In this document: positions 1 through 11,276 of the stretch, piece by piece
Numbering within the stretch: the stretch's first letter is position 1
Layout: every line of letters starts with the position of its first letter
Assembly: GCA_025618425.1 (NCBI GenBank)
Contig: CM046836.1
Coordinates: 12,445,176 to 12,509,175, forward strand
Length of the DNA stretch: 64,000 nucleotides
Direction of reading: 5' to 3'
DNA from: Heliocidaris tuberculata
Lineage: Eukaryota; Echinodermata; Echinoidea; Camarodonta; Echinometridae
Notes under the pieces: model-generated
What the model was told of the DNA's origin: nothing
Databases searched by the model: none
What the model saw: the letters and a program-made list of their open reading frames with translations, nothing else
Made by a program: the position numbers and the translations under genes

Positions 1-1110
1 GAAAAAACGGCAAATTTTTTTACAGTGTAGACTGACCTACACGTTATTGGTGTCAATTTAATATAACATTGAAATAATACTTTCATATCTGAAAGGTTGT
101 CAACAACTCTAAAGATCGGAAGTTTACGAAAGATTTTCAATAAACAAGCAAGGTCAGAACTAATACATCTTAGACATAAAAGTAAGGTCTTTTTTGCAAG
201 ATCATTATAATTTTCTGGAAGTCATGTATTATATTGCATGATATGAGATCAGTGAAAGGCACTACTTTTATAGGGGTACCAGCACTTAACCCTATTCTAA
301 CTGGGCCTTTTGAGAGCTAATGTTTTTTCACATGGGGGGGGGGGGGGGGAAGAGGGGGTGTCATTTTGACCCCCCTTCCCCCTCCTATAAGATCTCAGTC
401 TTTAAAGTTCCTATCGAAATTTGACATGAGCATTGACACGGATGTAAAGAGGATTGCTGTTTGATTTTTTTTTAATAGATATTATAATTCATGTAAATTA
501 GATGCATGTTTCAACATATTTATCCATATGTTATCAAAAGATGAGGTATGAAGGTCAATCTTTTTTCAAAAAGTCTCTGAGAAACATAGTAAAAAAAAAA
601 AAAAGGACAAGTTGCGATGTGTCTACACCATACTCAGCTGCCCAGACCATGATCACAACCCGTAAAAAATGTCTGGATACGCCACAGCCGTTTCTATATC
701 AACTTTGGGATACTGTCAAAGTCATTGATTGTGTCGAAATTTTCAAAATAGAAAAGGCATTTCTATCATTTCCGTGCATCTAAATTCATATTTTTAAATT
801 CCAGTTAGATTTGGCTATTGTTATGTTTTCTGTACGTGTAATGATTAGATTATGCATATTCGATGGCTCCCACTGCGCAATGAATTCGTCATTGACATTG
901 GAAACACTCTTCGGGATAAACATGTGACTTGGGAAGTTGGGGGGGGGGGGGTACGGATAACCAAACCATTTTTAAACGCACATGAAGAAACAAACTGGTC
1001 AAGCCTTGTATTTTTTTCTTCAAATTTGTTATTTCTATAATCAGTTAATGAAGTATATTTCAAAACAATTTACCCTAGATGAGGGGATGAAATAAATCCT
1101 CAAGAAAACA

Positions 1111-1151
1111 ACGACAGAGATAGAGAGAAAGAGAGAGAGAGAGAGAGAGAT

Positions 1152-1204
<53 letters not shown>

Positions 1205-1241
1205 TAGAGAGAAAGAGAGAGAGAGAGAGAGATAGAGAGAT

Positions 1242-1292
<51 letters not shown>

Positions 1293-1293
1293 T
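1111..1293. repeat. GA-rich microsatellite
   Basis: About 180 bases of almost pure purine, built from GAGA runs broken by regular GATA and GAAA variants. The variants recur in a higher-order pattern, which suggests local duplication of longer units as well as slippage. Confidence 0.9.
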
Positions 1294-2224
1294 TCGTTAT
1301 TATTTAGCCAAATATGAATTGTGTTTTTGATGATTAAAAAATATTTGTGAATGTTGTACTATCAGCAAGGGAGGATGCAGAGTTTTGTAAAGGGGGGGGG
1401 GGGAAGGGGCACAATTCAAAAAAAAAATGCGTAATACTTTAAGGGGAAATTTTTTGTTGTGTACTTAAGGTATGCCAATTTGGATTCAAAAGGAGGTTGC
1501 GCCCCCCTAAATCCACGACTGCTATTATTATCTTTCTTTTCAAATCACAGATCGCAAAACTGTGATGAAGCTGAATGGCTGCTGTTACGCTCAGTTATGT
1601 AGCTACCACAGGCTACATTTTGAAATTATGACGCAGATAATCGTTAAAAATCCTCTAATACATACTGATAGATCCGTTAAATTGATGATGCGAGTACGAG
1701 TACGCTGGATAGGTCATCGGTGGTTGAGTCTAACGAATAAATTGTCTGCATCAAAACAGTCGTAATACCCAATGATGTAATAATTTCAGTCAGGTTCGCT
1801 GTACTTTTTTACGCTACGTCACCGTCACAGATTGCTGCAATCGCAGCTGTATTTTTGCCCAAGAGGCAAAAAATACTGACAGGTCAATATGTTGTTGGAG
1901 AATTTATGATGTTTACTCTTTGGTTTTGTCGTTCACGAAACAGTGAGGATTGTAAAGAGCTTTTGGAAAGTGGTTACATCTTGTTGACTATCTCGTATAA
2001 AACATCTTCATGGCATGTATAACCAGGGGTGGATACAGGAATTGTACAAGGAAAGGGGGGGGGGGCACCAATCCGAAAACTTCTGAGTAGCCCCCTCCCT
2101 TAAAACATTTTGTTTAGAATCGGTGCAAATTTACTTTTAAAAATATATTGGGGTTTCGAATCTTTGCCCGGGTCATAATGTAATATATGTTTAAAAGTAT
2201 TGTAATAACTATTCTAATGTATCA

Positions 2225-2460
2225 TGTTCCGAATTGGCTTGCGGCAGTTTTCATTTTATTTATTTATTTTTTATTTTTTGCTAAATTTATATTATGCTTC
2301 GAACTGGAATTATGATATGAGTTTTGTTTGGGATTTTTTTTTTTTTTTTTGTTCTGTTATTTTGTATGTCTGTTATGCTTTGTAAACTTAAAATTGAGAG
2401 TGATCCTATATGTTTGGATTTTGAATCAATAAATGAATTTGAATTTGAATTTGAATTACA
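2225..2460 (+). mobile_element. Possible 3' tail of a non-LTR retrotransposon
   Basis: A T-rich non-coding stretch ends in an AATAAATGAATTTGAATTTG-type tail, a short tandem hexamer directly after a polyadenylation-like AATAAA. Many invertebrate LINEs end this way, with a 3' UTR followed by a short microsatellite. No reverse transcriptase sequence is attached, so this would be a heavily 5'-truncated copy. It could also be an ordinary microsatellite. Confidence 0.35.
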
Positions 2461-3632
2461 TGGACCTCGGAGACCTTTTTTCTCCCCTCTTCACCCCTAG
2501 TGATAAATCGATCCCAGGTCCCTGCGTGCATAATTATGTATACTTCTGAGAAAAGGCAATGCAATTTCCTCTCGCACTGGGTGGGTACCATGTAGCAGGG
2601 AAATGGGATGTTCACTCTTAAAACTCCCATCTCCCTGCTTATAGTAAATTGATGTCGGCAATGGTCATGATGGTAGAGGCTATGTGTATTATCGAGCCAT
2701 GCAGAGTAATTGCTTCCAAAGCACTATACAGGCCCAGATATTGAGACAAAGAGTTACACATGTACTATACCAAAAACGGAACATTTTATCATGTTATTAG
2801 TGGGCGTGGTCATGCATCGTTCACAATAGCTCACCTATCGATAACGATTTTCCTATAACATCGTTGCCATGGTAAAAATGGGACAGCGCGGATAGGGATG
2901 AATATTAAAGGTATAGTAAAAAAAAAAAATAAATAAATAAATAAATAAAATAAAAGATCGAGTGATCACTGACGTCACTCCTCGGGGGAATGAAAATAGA
3001 GTGAATATAGAGTGAAACTCCACTCTTCCTTTCAGAGAGCACTCGATAGTCACTCGATATTCACTCCTAAACAAATGATCACTCTTTTTTTAGAGAGAGT
3101 ATTCAACACTGAAAAGACTTTTTAAAAGTAGGTCGAAATGGTTGGGAGACGGAAATTTTGAGTATAGTGACAATCTTGTGGAATTTCTTGGACATTAATG
3201 ATGATGATGATGATGATGATGATGATTCACAGCATTTGTATGGCGCCATATTTCTGTTAACAACATTCAAAGGCAAAGGCTCTTGCAATAAAGTCAATAT
3301 TTACATACCTGCTGAAATGGGTATGTTTTGAGGCAAGATTTGAAGTGTTCTAGCCTGTCAATTTCACGAAGAGGTGGGAGAAGTCCCACAGGCGAGGAGC
3401 AGTGGATGAAAATGCACGATCTCTCTACATCCCTTGAGATGTTTTATGGGTACCTAAGTGAGAGTGAGACCATTGATGTCAGAGTTATGATCATATCAAT
3501 GATGATAGTTGTTGTTGTTGCTGTTGTTGTTGTTGTTTTTTTGTATCGCGGTACAAATACGGGTTCTTATTATTCTCAATGAGAATATTATTTTCCCTCT
3601 TACTATGTACCCGTTGATCACTTTGTTAAAAA

Positions 3633-3771
3633 ATGATGATGATGATGATGATGATGATGATCGTAATGAAATAGATGATGATGATGATGATGATCGTAAT
3701 GAAATAGATGATGATGATGATGATGATGATGGTGATAGTGATGATTATGATAATGAGAATGAATGTGATGA
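3633..3771. repeat. GAT trinucleotide repeats
   Basis: Three blocks of (GAT)n are separated by the same CGTAATGAAATA spacer, so the spacer plus block has itself been duplicated. A shorter (GAT)n tract lies at 3197-3226. Poly-Asp frames here are artefacts of the repeat. Confidence 0.9.
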
Positions 3772-4329
3772 TCATACTTAACTCATATGGAGATTCATCT
3801 CCTTCGACAGAATTAAACTCCATCTCTTTACTTTTTTTCGAAAAAGTATCTAAATATATAAGAAAAGGATGATTCTATATTGCTCTGAATGCCCAATCAG
3901 TTATGGTAATAACGTCTTTCCTACAGCCAGTGCATTTGTCTTTTGTGTAGGCGCGTAACGAGAAATTTGATGATCAGCATTAGTTTTGAAAAATTAATCC
4001 ATCCCAGGAAGAATTATAGTGAATAAGCTATGAATAAGTAGAGCGGTGAATGGCTGCTGAGCTATAATTGCTTTCATTGTACAGGCCATCCTCATTCACG
4101 TCATTTCCCCCATTGAACACCGAACAATCTCATTAATTATCATCACATTTTTGTTTATACTGGGGCATACTGAGCCAGATTATATTTAGGCATTAAAAGA
4201 GACATCGGATGGTTTATGAAACCGAGGCGGAATCATAGCGACACTGCAATTATTATTGTTCTCCTACTTCTATATGTTTCTTCAAGGCTTCTTTTCTCAT
4301 TCCTCCTCAATGCTTTTAAAAATTTTATT

Positions 4330-4535
4330 TGTCATCTACTTCTTTTTCCTTCTTCTCCTTCTCCTCTTCTTTTTCTTCTTCTCTTTATTCTCCTCCTCCT
4401 CCTTTTTTTCTTCTTTTTCTTCTTTTTCCTTTTCTTCTTCTTTTTTTCTTCTTCTTTTGCTTCATCTTCTTATTCTTCTTCCTCTCATCCTTCTTCCTCT
4501 TCATATCGTCTTTTTTCTTCTTCATTGTGGCATTT
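4330..4535. repeat. CT-rich (TTC)n polypyrimidine tract next to the fascin acceptor
   Basis: About 200 bases of almost pure pyrimidine on the + strand end roughly 75 bases before the acceptor of the fascin exon at 4609. It is an imperfect TTC/TCC microsatellite. Translated frames of poly-Ser/Phe/Leu are artefacts. Confidence 0.85.
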
Positions 4536-4608
4536 ACAAAGTGCATATAATTTAATATTTCTTAATTTCTATCGGTATCAATAAACTTTTGTAAAATTTT
4601 ATTTTCAG

Positions 4609-4910
4609 CACCGCTAAGCAGTTTGAGTTCGAGTACAGCAACAACACGTTCGCCTTCCGCCACTCCATCTCCCAGCAATACCTCACCGTCGACGCCTCCG
4701 GCCAACCCTCCCTGACGGGCAACATCAATGACATCGCCGGCAAAATCGGCATGGAACTCGCTAACCGCCAGACGCTTATTCTGCGAGGAGACTTTGGGTT
4801 CATCAAACGGGAGTCGGGCGGCAGAAAAAACAAGGTCAAGTGCAACTCGGCAGAATATGACGAATTAAGTTTGACCTATGAACCGGATACGAATACCTAT
4901 CAGATTAAAG
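4609..4910 (+). CDS. FSCN: Fascin-family protein, penultimate coding exon
   Basis: This exon encodes about 100 residues of the fourth beta-trefoil of a fascin, the cytosolic protein that packs actin filaments into tight parallel bundles in filopodia, microvilli and spines. An acceptor (ATTTTCAG) precedes it and a donor (AAAG then GTGGG) follows. The frame has one leading base, 100 codons and one trailing base, which joins in phase with the exon at 7950. Family signs are FEFEYSNNTFAFRHS, QYLTVDASGQPSL and ILRGDFGFIKRES; the last corresponds to the RGEHGFIG stretch in vertebrate fascins, as I know it. It uses more G and C at third positions than the surrounding AT-rich DNA, as expected of real coding sequence. 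Earlier exons are not visible. I infer an echinoderm fascin, but cannot tell which paralogue. Confidence 0.85.
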
Positions 4911-5385
4911 GTGGGAATATAGATTGTTTTCATAAAATAGGTTTAAAACAGTTTTTAAAAATAATTTGTATAATGCGAAGTATCGGAGTAAGAAATTCCC
5001 ATAATCGTATCAAACTTTGTCTCCTTAGAAATGATGGTTGCTGACCACGTTTGTCATCAAGGGTCATGAATGAATATTGTGGAAAAGCAGTGGTTCTTAA
5101 ATTAGATGGGTCGTCGGACGTCCATAATGGTCGTTTTGGACTTTTCCTCAGATGAAAGAAATTAAAGAAATTCCTTTAAATTTCACACGATTGTTCCGAC
5201 AGGGGTTGCAAAACGCACGGAAGTGTTCAAAAGTGTCTGATATGGTCTCGTTATAATGATTAAAAAATTTAATGGTGCGATGAAGCGAGAAGGTTGTACG
5301 ACTTATGCTCCTGCGGCAATTTCTATGTGGTCAATATCCTACACTAACCTAATTCCAGTCTTCACCTTGGACCAACTACCCTATC

Positions 5386-5512
5386 CAGTGGCGGATCTAC
5401 GGGGGGGGGGGGGGGGGGGGGGGGGCAAGGGGCACGTGCCCCGGGCGGCACTTGAAGGAGACGAAAAAAACGCATAAGAAGGCAAGAAACAGAGGAGAAA
5501 TTTGAGAAAATC
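5386..5512 (+). mobile_element. Truncated left end of a CAGTGGCGGATC-type hAT-like MITE
   Basis: It starts with CAGTGGCGGATCTACG, then a G-run and GGGGCACGTGCCCCGGGCGG. The same order of motifs appears, inverted, at the right end of the element at 50334-51122, so the two belong to one family. No matching right terminus is seen; the copy is interrupted directly by the element at 5521. Confidence 0.65.
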
Positions 5513-5520
5513 ATGATGAT

Positions 5521-7485
5521 CAGGGTTGGCGATTTTTTTTTTTTTTAATGAAAAAAATCGGATTTTTAAAATTTAAATCAGATTTTCTGATTTAAATCGG
5601 ATTTTTTTGATTTTTTTGATTTTCTTAAAATTTCATCTGAAATTATGTTCAATTAAAAAGAAATCTTAGCGTAATAATAGCATCAATCTTAATCTTATCA
5701 TAAATTTTACCCCTAGCATTGTTCTTAACAGTTTACTTTGTAATTTAGCCCAGTTAAAAAATATTACATAACCAACAACAATTTTTGAAAAAATTTCCTC
5801 CAGAGGCACCAAATGTGTACATATATTTCAAATATGAAATTGCCTATAGAGAATTTTTACTCCATCATTATTTCCTCATACATATTAGTTATCAAGGTTG
5901 ATTAAAATCGGTGCTTTAAGAAAATGAAATCTGTGTAATACATTTGAATCACATGATTTTTATGTAATCAACTTTTTACAAATTCTCTCGAAAAGAAGCA
6001 AAAATTGTCTTCCTATTTCAAATTCAAAATTGCCTTTGTGCCTCCACTCTAAAGGAGCGGGGGACATTTTGGGGCTGTGCATTCAGAGTTCCATCCTTGA
6101 GTGCATCTGTCTGTCTGTCTGTCTGTTTGTTATATTCTTGTTATCACATTAACTTCAGGACCACTTGATTGGATTTTAATCAAACTTGGGTCAAGTAGGT
6201 ACCCTTAGGCAGCAATGATCTGAATAGACTTCAGAGTTGTCAAGTAGGCATATGTACTGTGATGCAAGGATAAACCGGTTAGATTTCAGAGTTGAAGTTT
6301 TGAAGAGTTTCAGAGTTCCTTGCAAAAATGTTAATTAGTATTGTTACAAATTTCAACTGAGCAATTTAACTGCATCGCATGCAGCCAATATTTATGCCTC
6401 CACACTCCCATAACATTTTAAGTTCTTTGCAACGGGCTAAAACCTTGCATCTAAATTTGAATGTCTCTTGTGTGATCAGCAATAACGACAATGCAGTAAC
6501 AAGGTAAAATCAGACATGTACAAGGCCCTTACACTGTAACTTTTGAACTACAAAGTCTAATCAGTTTATTGGTACATATTTGACCCAAGTTTCATTAAAA
6601 ACCAATCAGCAGCTCTGAAGTTCTAGCAGTAATAAGAAATAACATTATGGACGTATACAAACGAACAGTATGCATGCAAGGATACGCTTGGACACCTGCA
6701 TGGACAAACCGCCAAAAACATGAAAACATGAAAACAAAGATGTCAATGGATTATTACAATGCCCCATCCCCACATCCAGCATACTTGAACAAATTTTAGT
6801 AATACTATCAACCCTGTTACCCAACCGTAAATATGATTAATTTTCTTACCTCTATTTTGACATAATATGGAAACATTTTCTCATAGTACAACATTGTCTG
6901 TGGAAGAGATTTAAATCAGTGAGTGATAAATGATGTGAATGAACGAAAATGAGAATATGTTTTGGGCATGGACCTGTATTACATGTAGATGAATCATTAA
7001 AGTTAATTTGTAAGTAGTCTTTTCACCTTAAAGGTTAAACATTGTAAGTTTTCCTTGTAAGATTTCACATATAAAGTTAAATCTTGTTTGATAACAAAAT
7101 AAAATCACATCACAAACATTATTCTGAAAGCCTAAAGTTTTTGGAAGTGAAGTGAATTAGTGATAAACATTCGCAAAAAAAAAAATCCGGGTTAATTCTC
7201 TTTTCCATTTAAGGTTTGTCTGAACAGTAGGATTTTGTTGGGTTTGTAGGGGTACAAATGGAATTATGAAAGCATTTATCAGCATTGTTGTGCCTTTCAA
7301 TGCCTAAATGTGCAAATTTGCCATTATTTTCATTTGAAAAATCATTTTTAAAACATAATCATTGTATATAATACACAAGTCTATAGGGATGATTTAAATC
7401 AGTGATTTTTTTTTTTTAATCGAGGTGATTTAAATCGCGATTTGAATCATGATTTAAATCAAAGCGATTTAAATCGCCAACCCTG
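5521..7485. mobile_element. Non-autonomous hAT-like element with GATTTAAATC-rich ends
   Basis: The left end CAGGGTTGGCGATTT and right end AAATCGCCAACCCTG are inverted copies. The flanks ATGATGAT (5513-5520) and ATGATCAT (7486-7493) are an 8-base target duplication with one change, the hAT superfamily hallmark. Both subterminal regions repeat GATTTAAATC. The ~1.96-kb body has no transposase frame, so it would need a transposase supplied elsewhere. It lies wholly within the last fascin intron and interrupts the poly-G MITE that starts at 5386. Confidence 0.85.
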
Positions 7486-7949
7486 ATGATCATTAAGGAT
7501 TATACGCCCCTCAATCCGCAGGGTAAATGCATTGAAAATACTTTCTTTTTGATGGTTTAAACTGCAAGAATTTCCTAAAGCTCAGTCGCTTTGTTTCCTT
7601 GCATAATAATGCTCCAGGTTCTCGTAATTTTGCGCCCCAGTACAGGAAATACATGTAGTTTATAAATAGCGTTTTTAAAGTGTTTAGAATTTGAAAAATA
7701 AAATGTATTTCTCGCTGCTTTGCATTTCTGAGTTGTCGGTCTCATGGGCCGTCGGTCTCTTGAACCTTCAGATAAATTTTCAGAAGGCCCCCAAGACCAA
7801 CATTTGCGGTTTCGTGAGCTGTCAGTATCGTTGACAGTCAGTCTCATAAAGACTGTCGGTCGCGTGAGCTGTCAAATTGATCATCAGTTAGTCTCTGCAG
7901 ATGCTAAATTTCCCCTTTCATCAGTTCCTTTTCGTTTGATCTCTTCTAG

Positions 7950-8182
7950 ATTCTGATGGAAACCCCTGGTGCATGGACTCCTTGAAGGAACATGTCATCG
8001 CTCCATCGATGGGCCAGCCCACCTCCTTCATCCTGGAGGTGCACGCAACTCTCGGTCGAGCCATGCTGGCCATACGTCCCCGGCATGAAGACAACGACTG
8101 TTTCCTCAAAGGCTACAAGAATGGCGCCCTCACCGCCACCGGTGAAAGCCTGTCCAAGGAAACCCTGTGGACATTTATCTAA
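7950..8182 (+). CDS. FSCN: Fascin-family protein, last coding exon and stop
   Basis: After the acceptor CTCTTCTAG the exon supplies AT to complete a GAT codon begun by the trailing G at 4910. It then encodes about 76 residues ending LWTFI and a TAA at 8180-8182. DSDGNPWCMDS corresponds to DSTGKYWTVGS, and DCFLKGYKNGALTAT plus ETLWTFI to the YLKGDHAG...ASLWEY C-terminus of vertebrate fascin, so the protein ends where the family ends. In fascin this beta-trefoil completes one of the actin-contact faces. The 3' UTR must start at 8183; its end is not evident. Confidence 0.85.
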
Positions 8183-8971
8183 AATCAAATAAGCTTTCCA
8201 AAAGGGAAGAAACCATTGATATGATGGTTAACAGATCCACAGGCAGGTGACCATGGAGACAGGGAAAAAATGTTGGAGAAAGATATTGATGCAATCCACA
8301 AACGCAGTCTTGTCCAAAGCTTATTGACTGATTCGTGATAAGCCATTTCGAGTGAACCTATGGCTTTACGCCCTAAATCAAGGACATTGGGTCCGTTACC
8401 TCGTTTTCAACCTCGGGATACCATCGCTTGATCCACTAAGCCGTAATGCGTTTCTGAATGTGAACTTTGAGATTGTATACTTGGAGGCCTCTGAGTTAGT
8501 CATGTATGATTATATAAGGTGATCCTATCCTTCAAAACTTATACAACAGTGGAACTTTCTGATGTACGTATTCAAATTTATTGTGTTTTATAATAGAAGA
8601 AGAACTCGCCACAAACTCATATTCATCTGATTTCTATAGATAAAACTTCTACTGCTGTAACAAATCTTGCACAGTATCCCTAGCTATGTCGGGCCCTAGC
8701 CTCTGCATGGCATCGTTTTTAGTCGTAAAGTATGTCAATTAAGAGCAGCATTTTGTTCACGAAGTATGTGTAAAGTTCATTCCTAGGCCCTAAACCACTG
8801 TTATTTTGCTGGTATTAACGAATACACGAAAGTTGAAAAACAACGCTAAAAAAATTGAGCTAAATTTTATATTTTTTAACACAGAAAATGAAAGATTTGT
8901 TTAAATTACAGAATTGTCATACTTAACGTTTGATTTAAGTTTGATGTTTGTAGTATGTATTTAAATCCCAG
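8183..8971 (+). other. FSCN: Fascin 3' UTR and spacer before the LTR element
   Basis: There is no recognisable gene. The first part is probably fascin 3' UTR. I did not find a convincing polyadenylation site. The stretch ends exactly where the 5' LTR begins. Confidence 0.4.
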
Positions 8972-9155
8972 CGCCATTGGATTAGAGTTCCTTTATTGGT
9001 TTGTGTTATACCGCCACCTTGTGGCACAGTTATGTTATAGAATTGTAACCATGCAATCGCCCCTTAGCGGCGCCGCGATTGAGAGTTGACCACTGTCTCA
9101 TTAAACTGAGGTAACTTTAGCCTTTATTGTGATTGGAGTGTCTTCCTTTATGGCG
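8972..9155 (+). repeat. 5' LTR
   Basis: It starts CGCCATTGGATTAGAG and ends TTCCTTTATGGCG, so CGCCAT and ATGGCG form a short terminal inverted repeat. It contains ATTAAA, a possible polyadenylation signal, at about 9101. It is identical to the 3' LTR except at 9049 (C here, A at 13742). Confidence 0.9.
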
Positions 9156-9167
9156 TGGTGGCAGCGG
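9156..9167 (+). other. Primer-binding site, tRNA-Leu-like
   Basis: TGGTGGCAGCGG follows the LTR with no gap and is the complement expected for the CCA-tailed 3' end of an animal tRNA-Leu(AAG), as I recall that tRNA. The next bases GATTCGAATCC resemble the complement of a tRNA T-arm, but two bases of spacing differ. A tRNA ending in CCCGCTGCCA is the alternative, pairing with TGGCAGCGGG starting at 9159. Confidence 0.65.
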
Positions 9168-9253
9168 GATTCGAATCCTTGTCCATTGCACATTAGGTTG
9201 ACCATTGCAAAATATGCATTCAATCGGTCAGAAAAACGTTCTGTGATAGGTAA

Positions 9254-9748
9254 ATGCTACCCGACAGTCGTGATGAGAATGATGTTACTGACTGCGCATG
9301 TGAATGTGATTATGATACCGAGTGTCCTCGGGCTCAGGATGGGTATCCCTACCAACCTCCTCCCCAGGAAGGTGAGAGTGATTATGATGGCAGTCATGAT
9401 GATGATATATCTGACTGTGAATGTGATAATGATACTGAATATCCTCGGGCTCAGGATTGGTATCCCTACCAATCTCCTTCCTAGTATGAGTTGTCGTACA
9501 GTGAGAAGTATTCTCGGGACAGTTACCACCTTCCCTCCCAGGATATTGGTACCCTTCATGATAAACCTACTATCCACTCTAATAAACACCAACATGCAGA
9601 TAAGTTTAGTTGCCCTATATGCGTTGAAGCTTGCCACCCTAATGACCATCATATTAGCGCTTGTCTGAACCTTCCAGAGGAAGACAAGTATTGCGTAGCG
9701 AAGGCTTGCCATGTTGCTAAGATCTATGCATGGTTGTGCTTCTGTTGA
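9254..9748 (+). pseudogene. Gag-like frame with Cys/His motif, one in-frame stop
   Basis: The frame reads through a single TAG at 9482-9484. The first half is acidic and contains two diverged copies of a unit marked CDYDTECPRAQDGYPYQ and CDNDTEYPRAQDWYPYQ. The second half has FSCPICVEACHPNDHH followed by ISACLNLPEEDKY, resembling the Cys/His finger region in Gag of BEL/Pao- or Gypsy-type retroelements. That family placement is inference. No capsid motif is secure. The frame closes at 9748, overlapping the next frame. Confidence 0.5.
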
Positions 9749-10061
9749 CCTTCTCAATTTAGGCGACTATCTGTCTGACATTGATGATGACATTCTGGCC
9801 GGTACTCTTGGCGCTACTTCGTCTGAGGCGGTATTAGATCTGTGTAGTGCAGATCATGACAGGAGTATTAGTGCTTTTGGTTGTGCTGATGACTCATCAG
9901 AGCTAGATGAGTCCCTTGAACATGTGAGAGATGCTTGCAGCAAGTCTGGCAACTCATCAGTGTTAAATGCGTTCCAGGGGATGAATTCGGTGCCAAGTTC
10001 CCAAACTATGGCCAGCTCTTCCATGTTGCCTGATCAGGCTAAATCAACCTCCTTGCATTGA
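9711..10061 (+). pseudogene. Gag-protease linker frame of the LTR element
   Basis: A 116-codon frame, one phase on from the gag-like frame and overlapping its last 38 bases. It is rich in Ser, Asp and Glu (for example LSDIDDDILAGTLG). No domain is recognised. It is placed between the Cys/His region and the protease-like region, so it probably continues the same polyprotein across a frameshift. Whether the shift is programmed or damage cannot be told from one copy. Confidence 0.4.
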
Positions 10062-10773
10062 CTTTTGTTGTGATGATCAGCAGGTTCGGGTCACTTTTGT
10101 CAGTGGTGCCTCTAGGAATTTGATCAGTTCATCTACTGTTTCTAGACTTGGAGGTAGAACCTTGACCCCCCTCCAAGTGGATGATTTTTCCTCAGGTATT
10201 GTTGGCGAGACCTCACTTCTGTTTGAACTTCACGGCAAGGAGTTTCTCTTTGCTGGGTGGGTAGTTGAGATTCAAGACGTAGAAGTGCAAGCCGGCATTC
10301 CTTTCATGGAGCTGCACGATGTTACCCTTCGACCAGCTAAGCGTCAGATTCGTATCGGTGATGGTCCAGCATTCACCTATGGGCCTCCACACGTTAGCTT
10401 GGTCACTCTCCCGGTTGAGATCTTTCCATCATGTAAGCATGAGGTCAATCTTATACCACAGATAGCTGATGAGGGTAATCTAGCCCTTAAGTCACACCCC
10501 TTTCATATCGAGTGTTCCCAACAGGCTACTACCAGCTCTTCTGAGAGTTCAACCAATCCACCTGTGGGAGATCTGTCAGATTTATATCGGTTGCAGTCCC
10601 CCATCACCAGTCCATCCTATGCTTCAGATGGTGATACTGCAGTTGTGGACTCGCTTCTTACCAGCCGTCAGGATTCCTTTACAGGGACTCATGGTCCCAT
10701 GGTCCCCTCGCACCCTCTCCTGACTATGATCTGTGCCACCAAGACGACACTTCTTCTCTTCCCTGTGACATGA
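10021..10773 (+). pseudogene. Retropepsin-like aspartic protease with altered active site
   Basis: The frame enters before 10060 and reads FVSGASRNLISSS where retroviral-type aspartic proteases have a catalytic D-[ST]-G-A. The Asp position is Val (GTC), so a catalytic residue appears lost. Downstream, AGIPFMELHDVTLRPAKRQI resembles the ILG motif and flap region of retropepsins. Length and order fit a protease encoded after gag. The region then becomes Ser/Thr-rich and stops at 10773. I infer a non-functional or repurposed protease. Relatives of this element with Asp here would confirm it. Confidence 0.6.
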
Positions 10774-11276
10774 CGTTCACAGACCTCCCTCGTCATAGTT
10801 GCCATGGTACTTCAGTTGGGTCATCGGCCTCTGTCACCACTGCCTTTGCTGTCGCAGGTCACCGTCCTCATACGGCGAAGGTCGACACCCCTCCTGGTCG
10901 CCCACCAAATGCTGAGCTGTCCACCGCTATAGACACATCTGCACCTCTCGCAGATCGAGCCCGGCCCTTCCCTGGTAAGAGAGCTGAACCTCCCCCTGGT
11001 CGTCCACCAGATGCTGAACTGTTCATCCCCATGGACACATCTGCCTCTCTCGCAAATCGAGCCTGGCCCTTCCCTGATAAGAGAGCTGCACCTCCTCCTG
11101 GTCGTCCGCCGGTCACTTGCATGCTGATCATTGCCTGTGACACCACATCCACTCTAATGAGTCGACCATGCCACCCCTATGGCTCGAAGGGCAGATCTCA
11201 TCCTAGCCGCCCTCCGGACGTGTTCAGCAAGAGTCTTAACCTTGTTGCCATCAGTTATGACAGCGTACTGCCCTAA
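10770..11276 (+). CDS. Pro-rich tandem-repeat frame of the LTR element
   Basis: A 168-codon frame starts at an ATG overlapping the preceding stop (ATGA, 10770-10773). Its middle carries two full units and the start of a third, of about 36 residues each. Each unit starts PPGRPP and contains a DTSAxLAxRAxPFPxKRA pattern, so the DNA is a ~108-bp tandem repeat at about 10888-11110. No known domain is visible. The Arg/Pro-rich, low-hydrophobic composition could suit nucleic-acid binding, but that is speculation. It may simply be an expanded non-coding repeat. Confidence 0.35.
   Translation: MTFTDLPRHSCHGTSVGSSASVTTAFAVAGHRPHTAKVDTPPGRPPNAELSTAIDTSAPLADRARPFPGKRAEPPPGRPPDAELFIPMDTSASLANRAWPFPDKRAAPPPGRPPVTCMLIIACDTTSTLMSRPCHPYGSKGRSHPSRPPDVFSKSLNLVAISYDSVLP

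Larger units (their letters stand above)
1..4608. other. Non-coding stretch upstream of fascin exons (probable intron)
   Basis: No exon could be recognised here. Because the first fascin exon seen begins with a splice acceptor, this stretch is probably intron, with the earlier fascin exons beyond the left edge. It holds simple repeats (GA-rich, GAT, CT-rich), G-runs and a LINE-like tail. Two short poly-G patches near 1361-1523 and 2023-2105 resemble worn copies of the CAGTGGCGGATCC MITE type found later in the window. The short open frames here are low-complexity or random. Confidence 0.5.

Noticed and set aside
3509..3823. Poly-Asp and poly-Ile frames on both strands
   Set aside because: Product of GAT repeats; all frames stay open because the repeat has no stop codons.
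4216..4584. Frames of 73-122 residues rich in Ser, Phe and Leu
   Set aside because: They are translations of the CT-rich microsatellite in three frames, with no domain and no codon bias.
9257..9757. 166-residue frame on the - strand opposite the gag-like frame
   Set aside because: Mirror of the coding strand with hydrophobic text typical of antisense reading; no domain.
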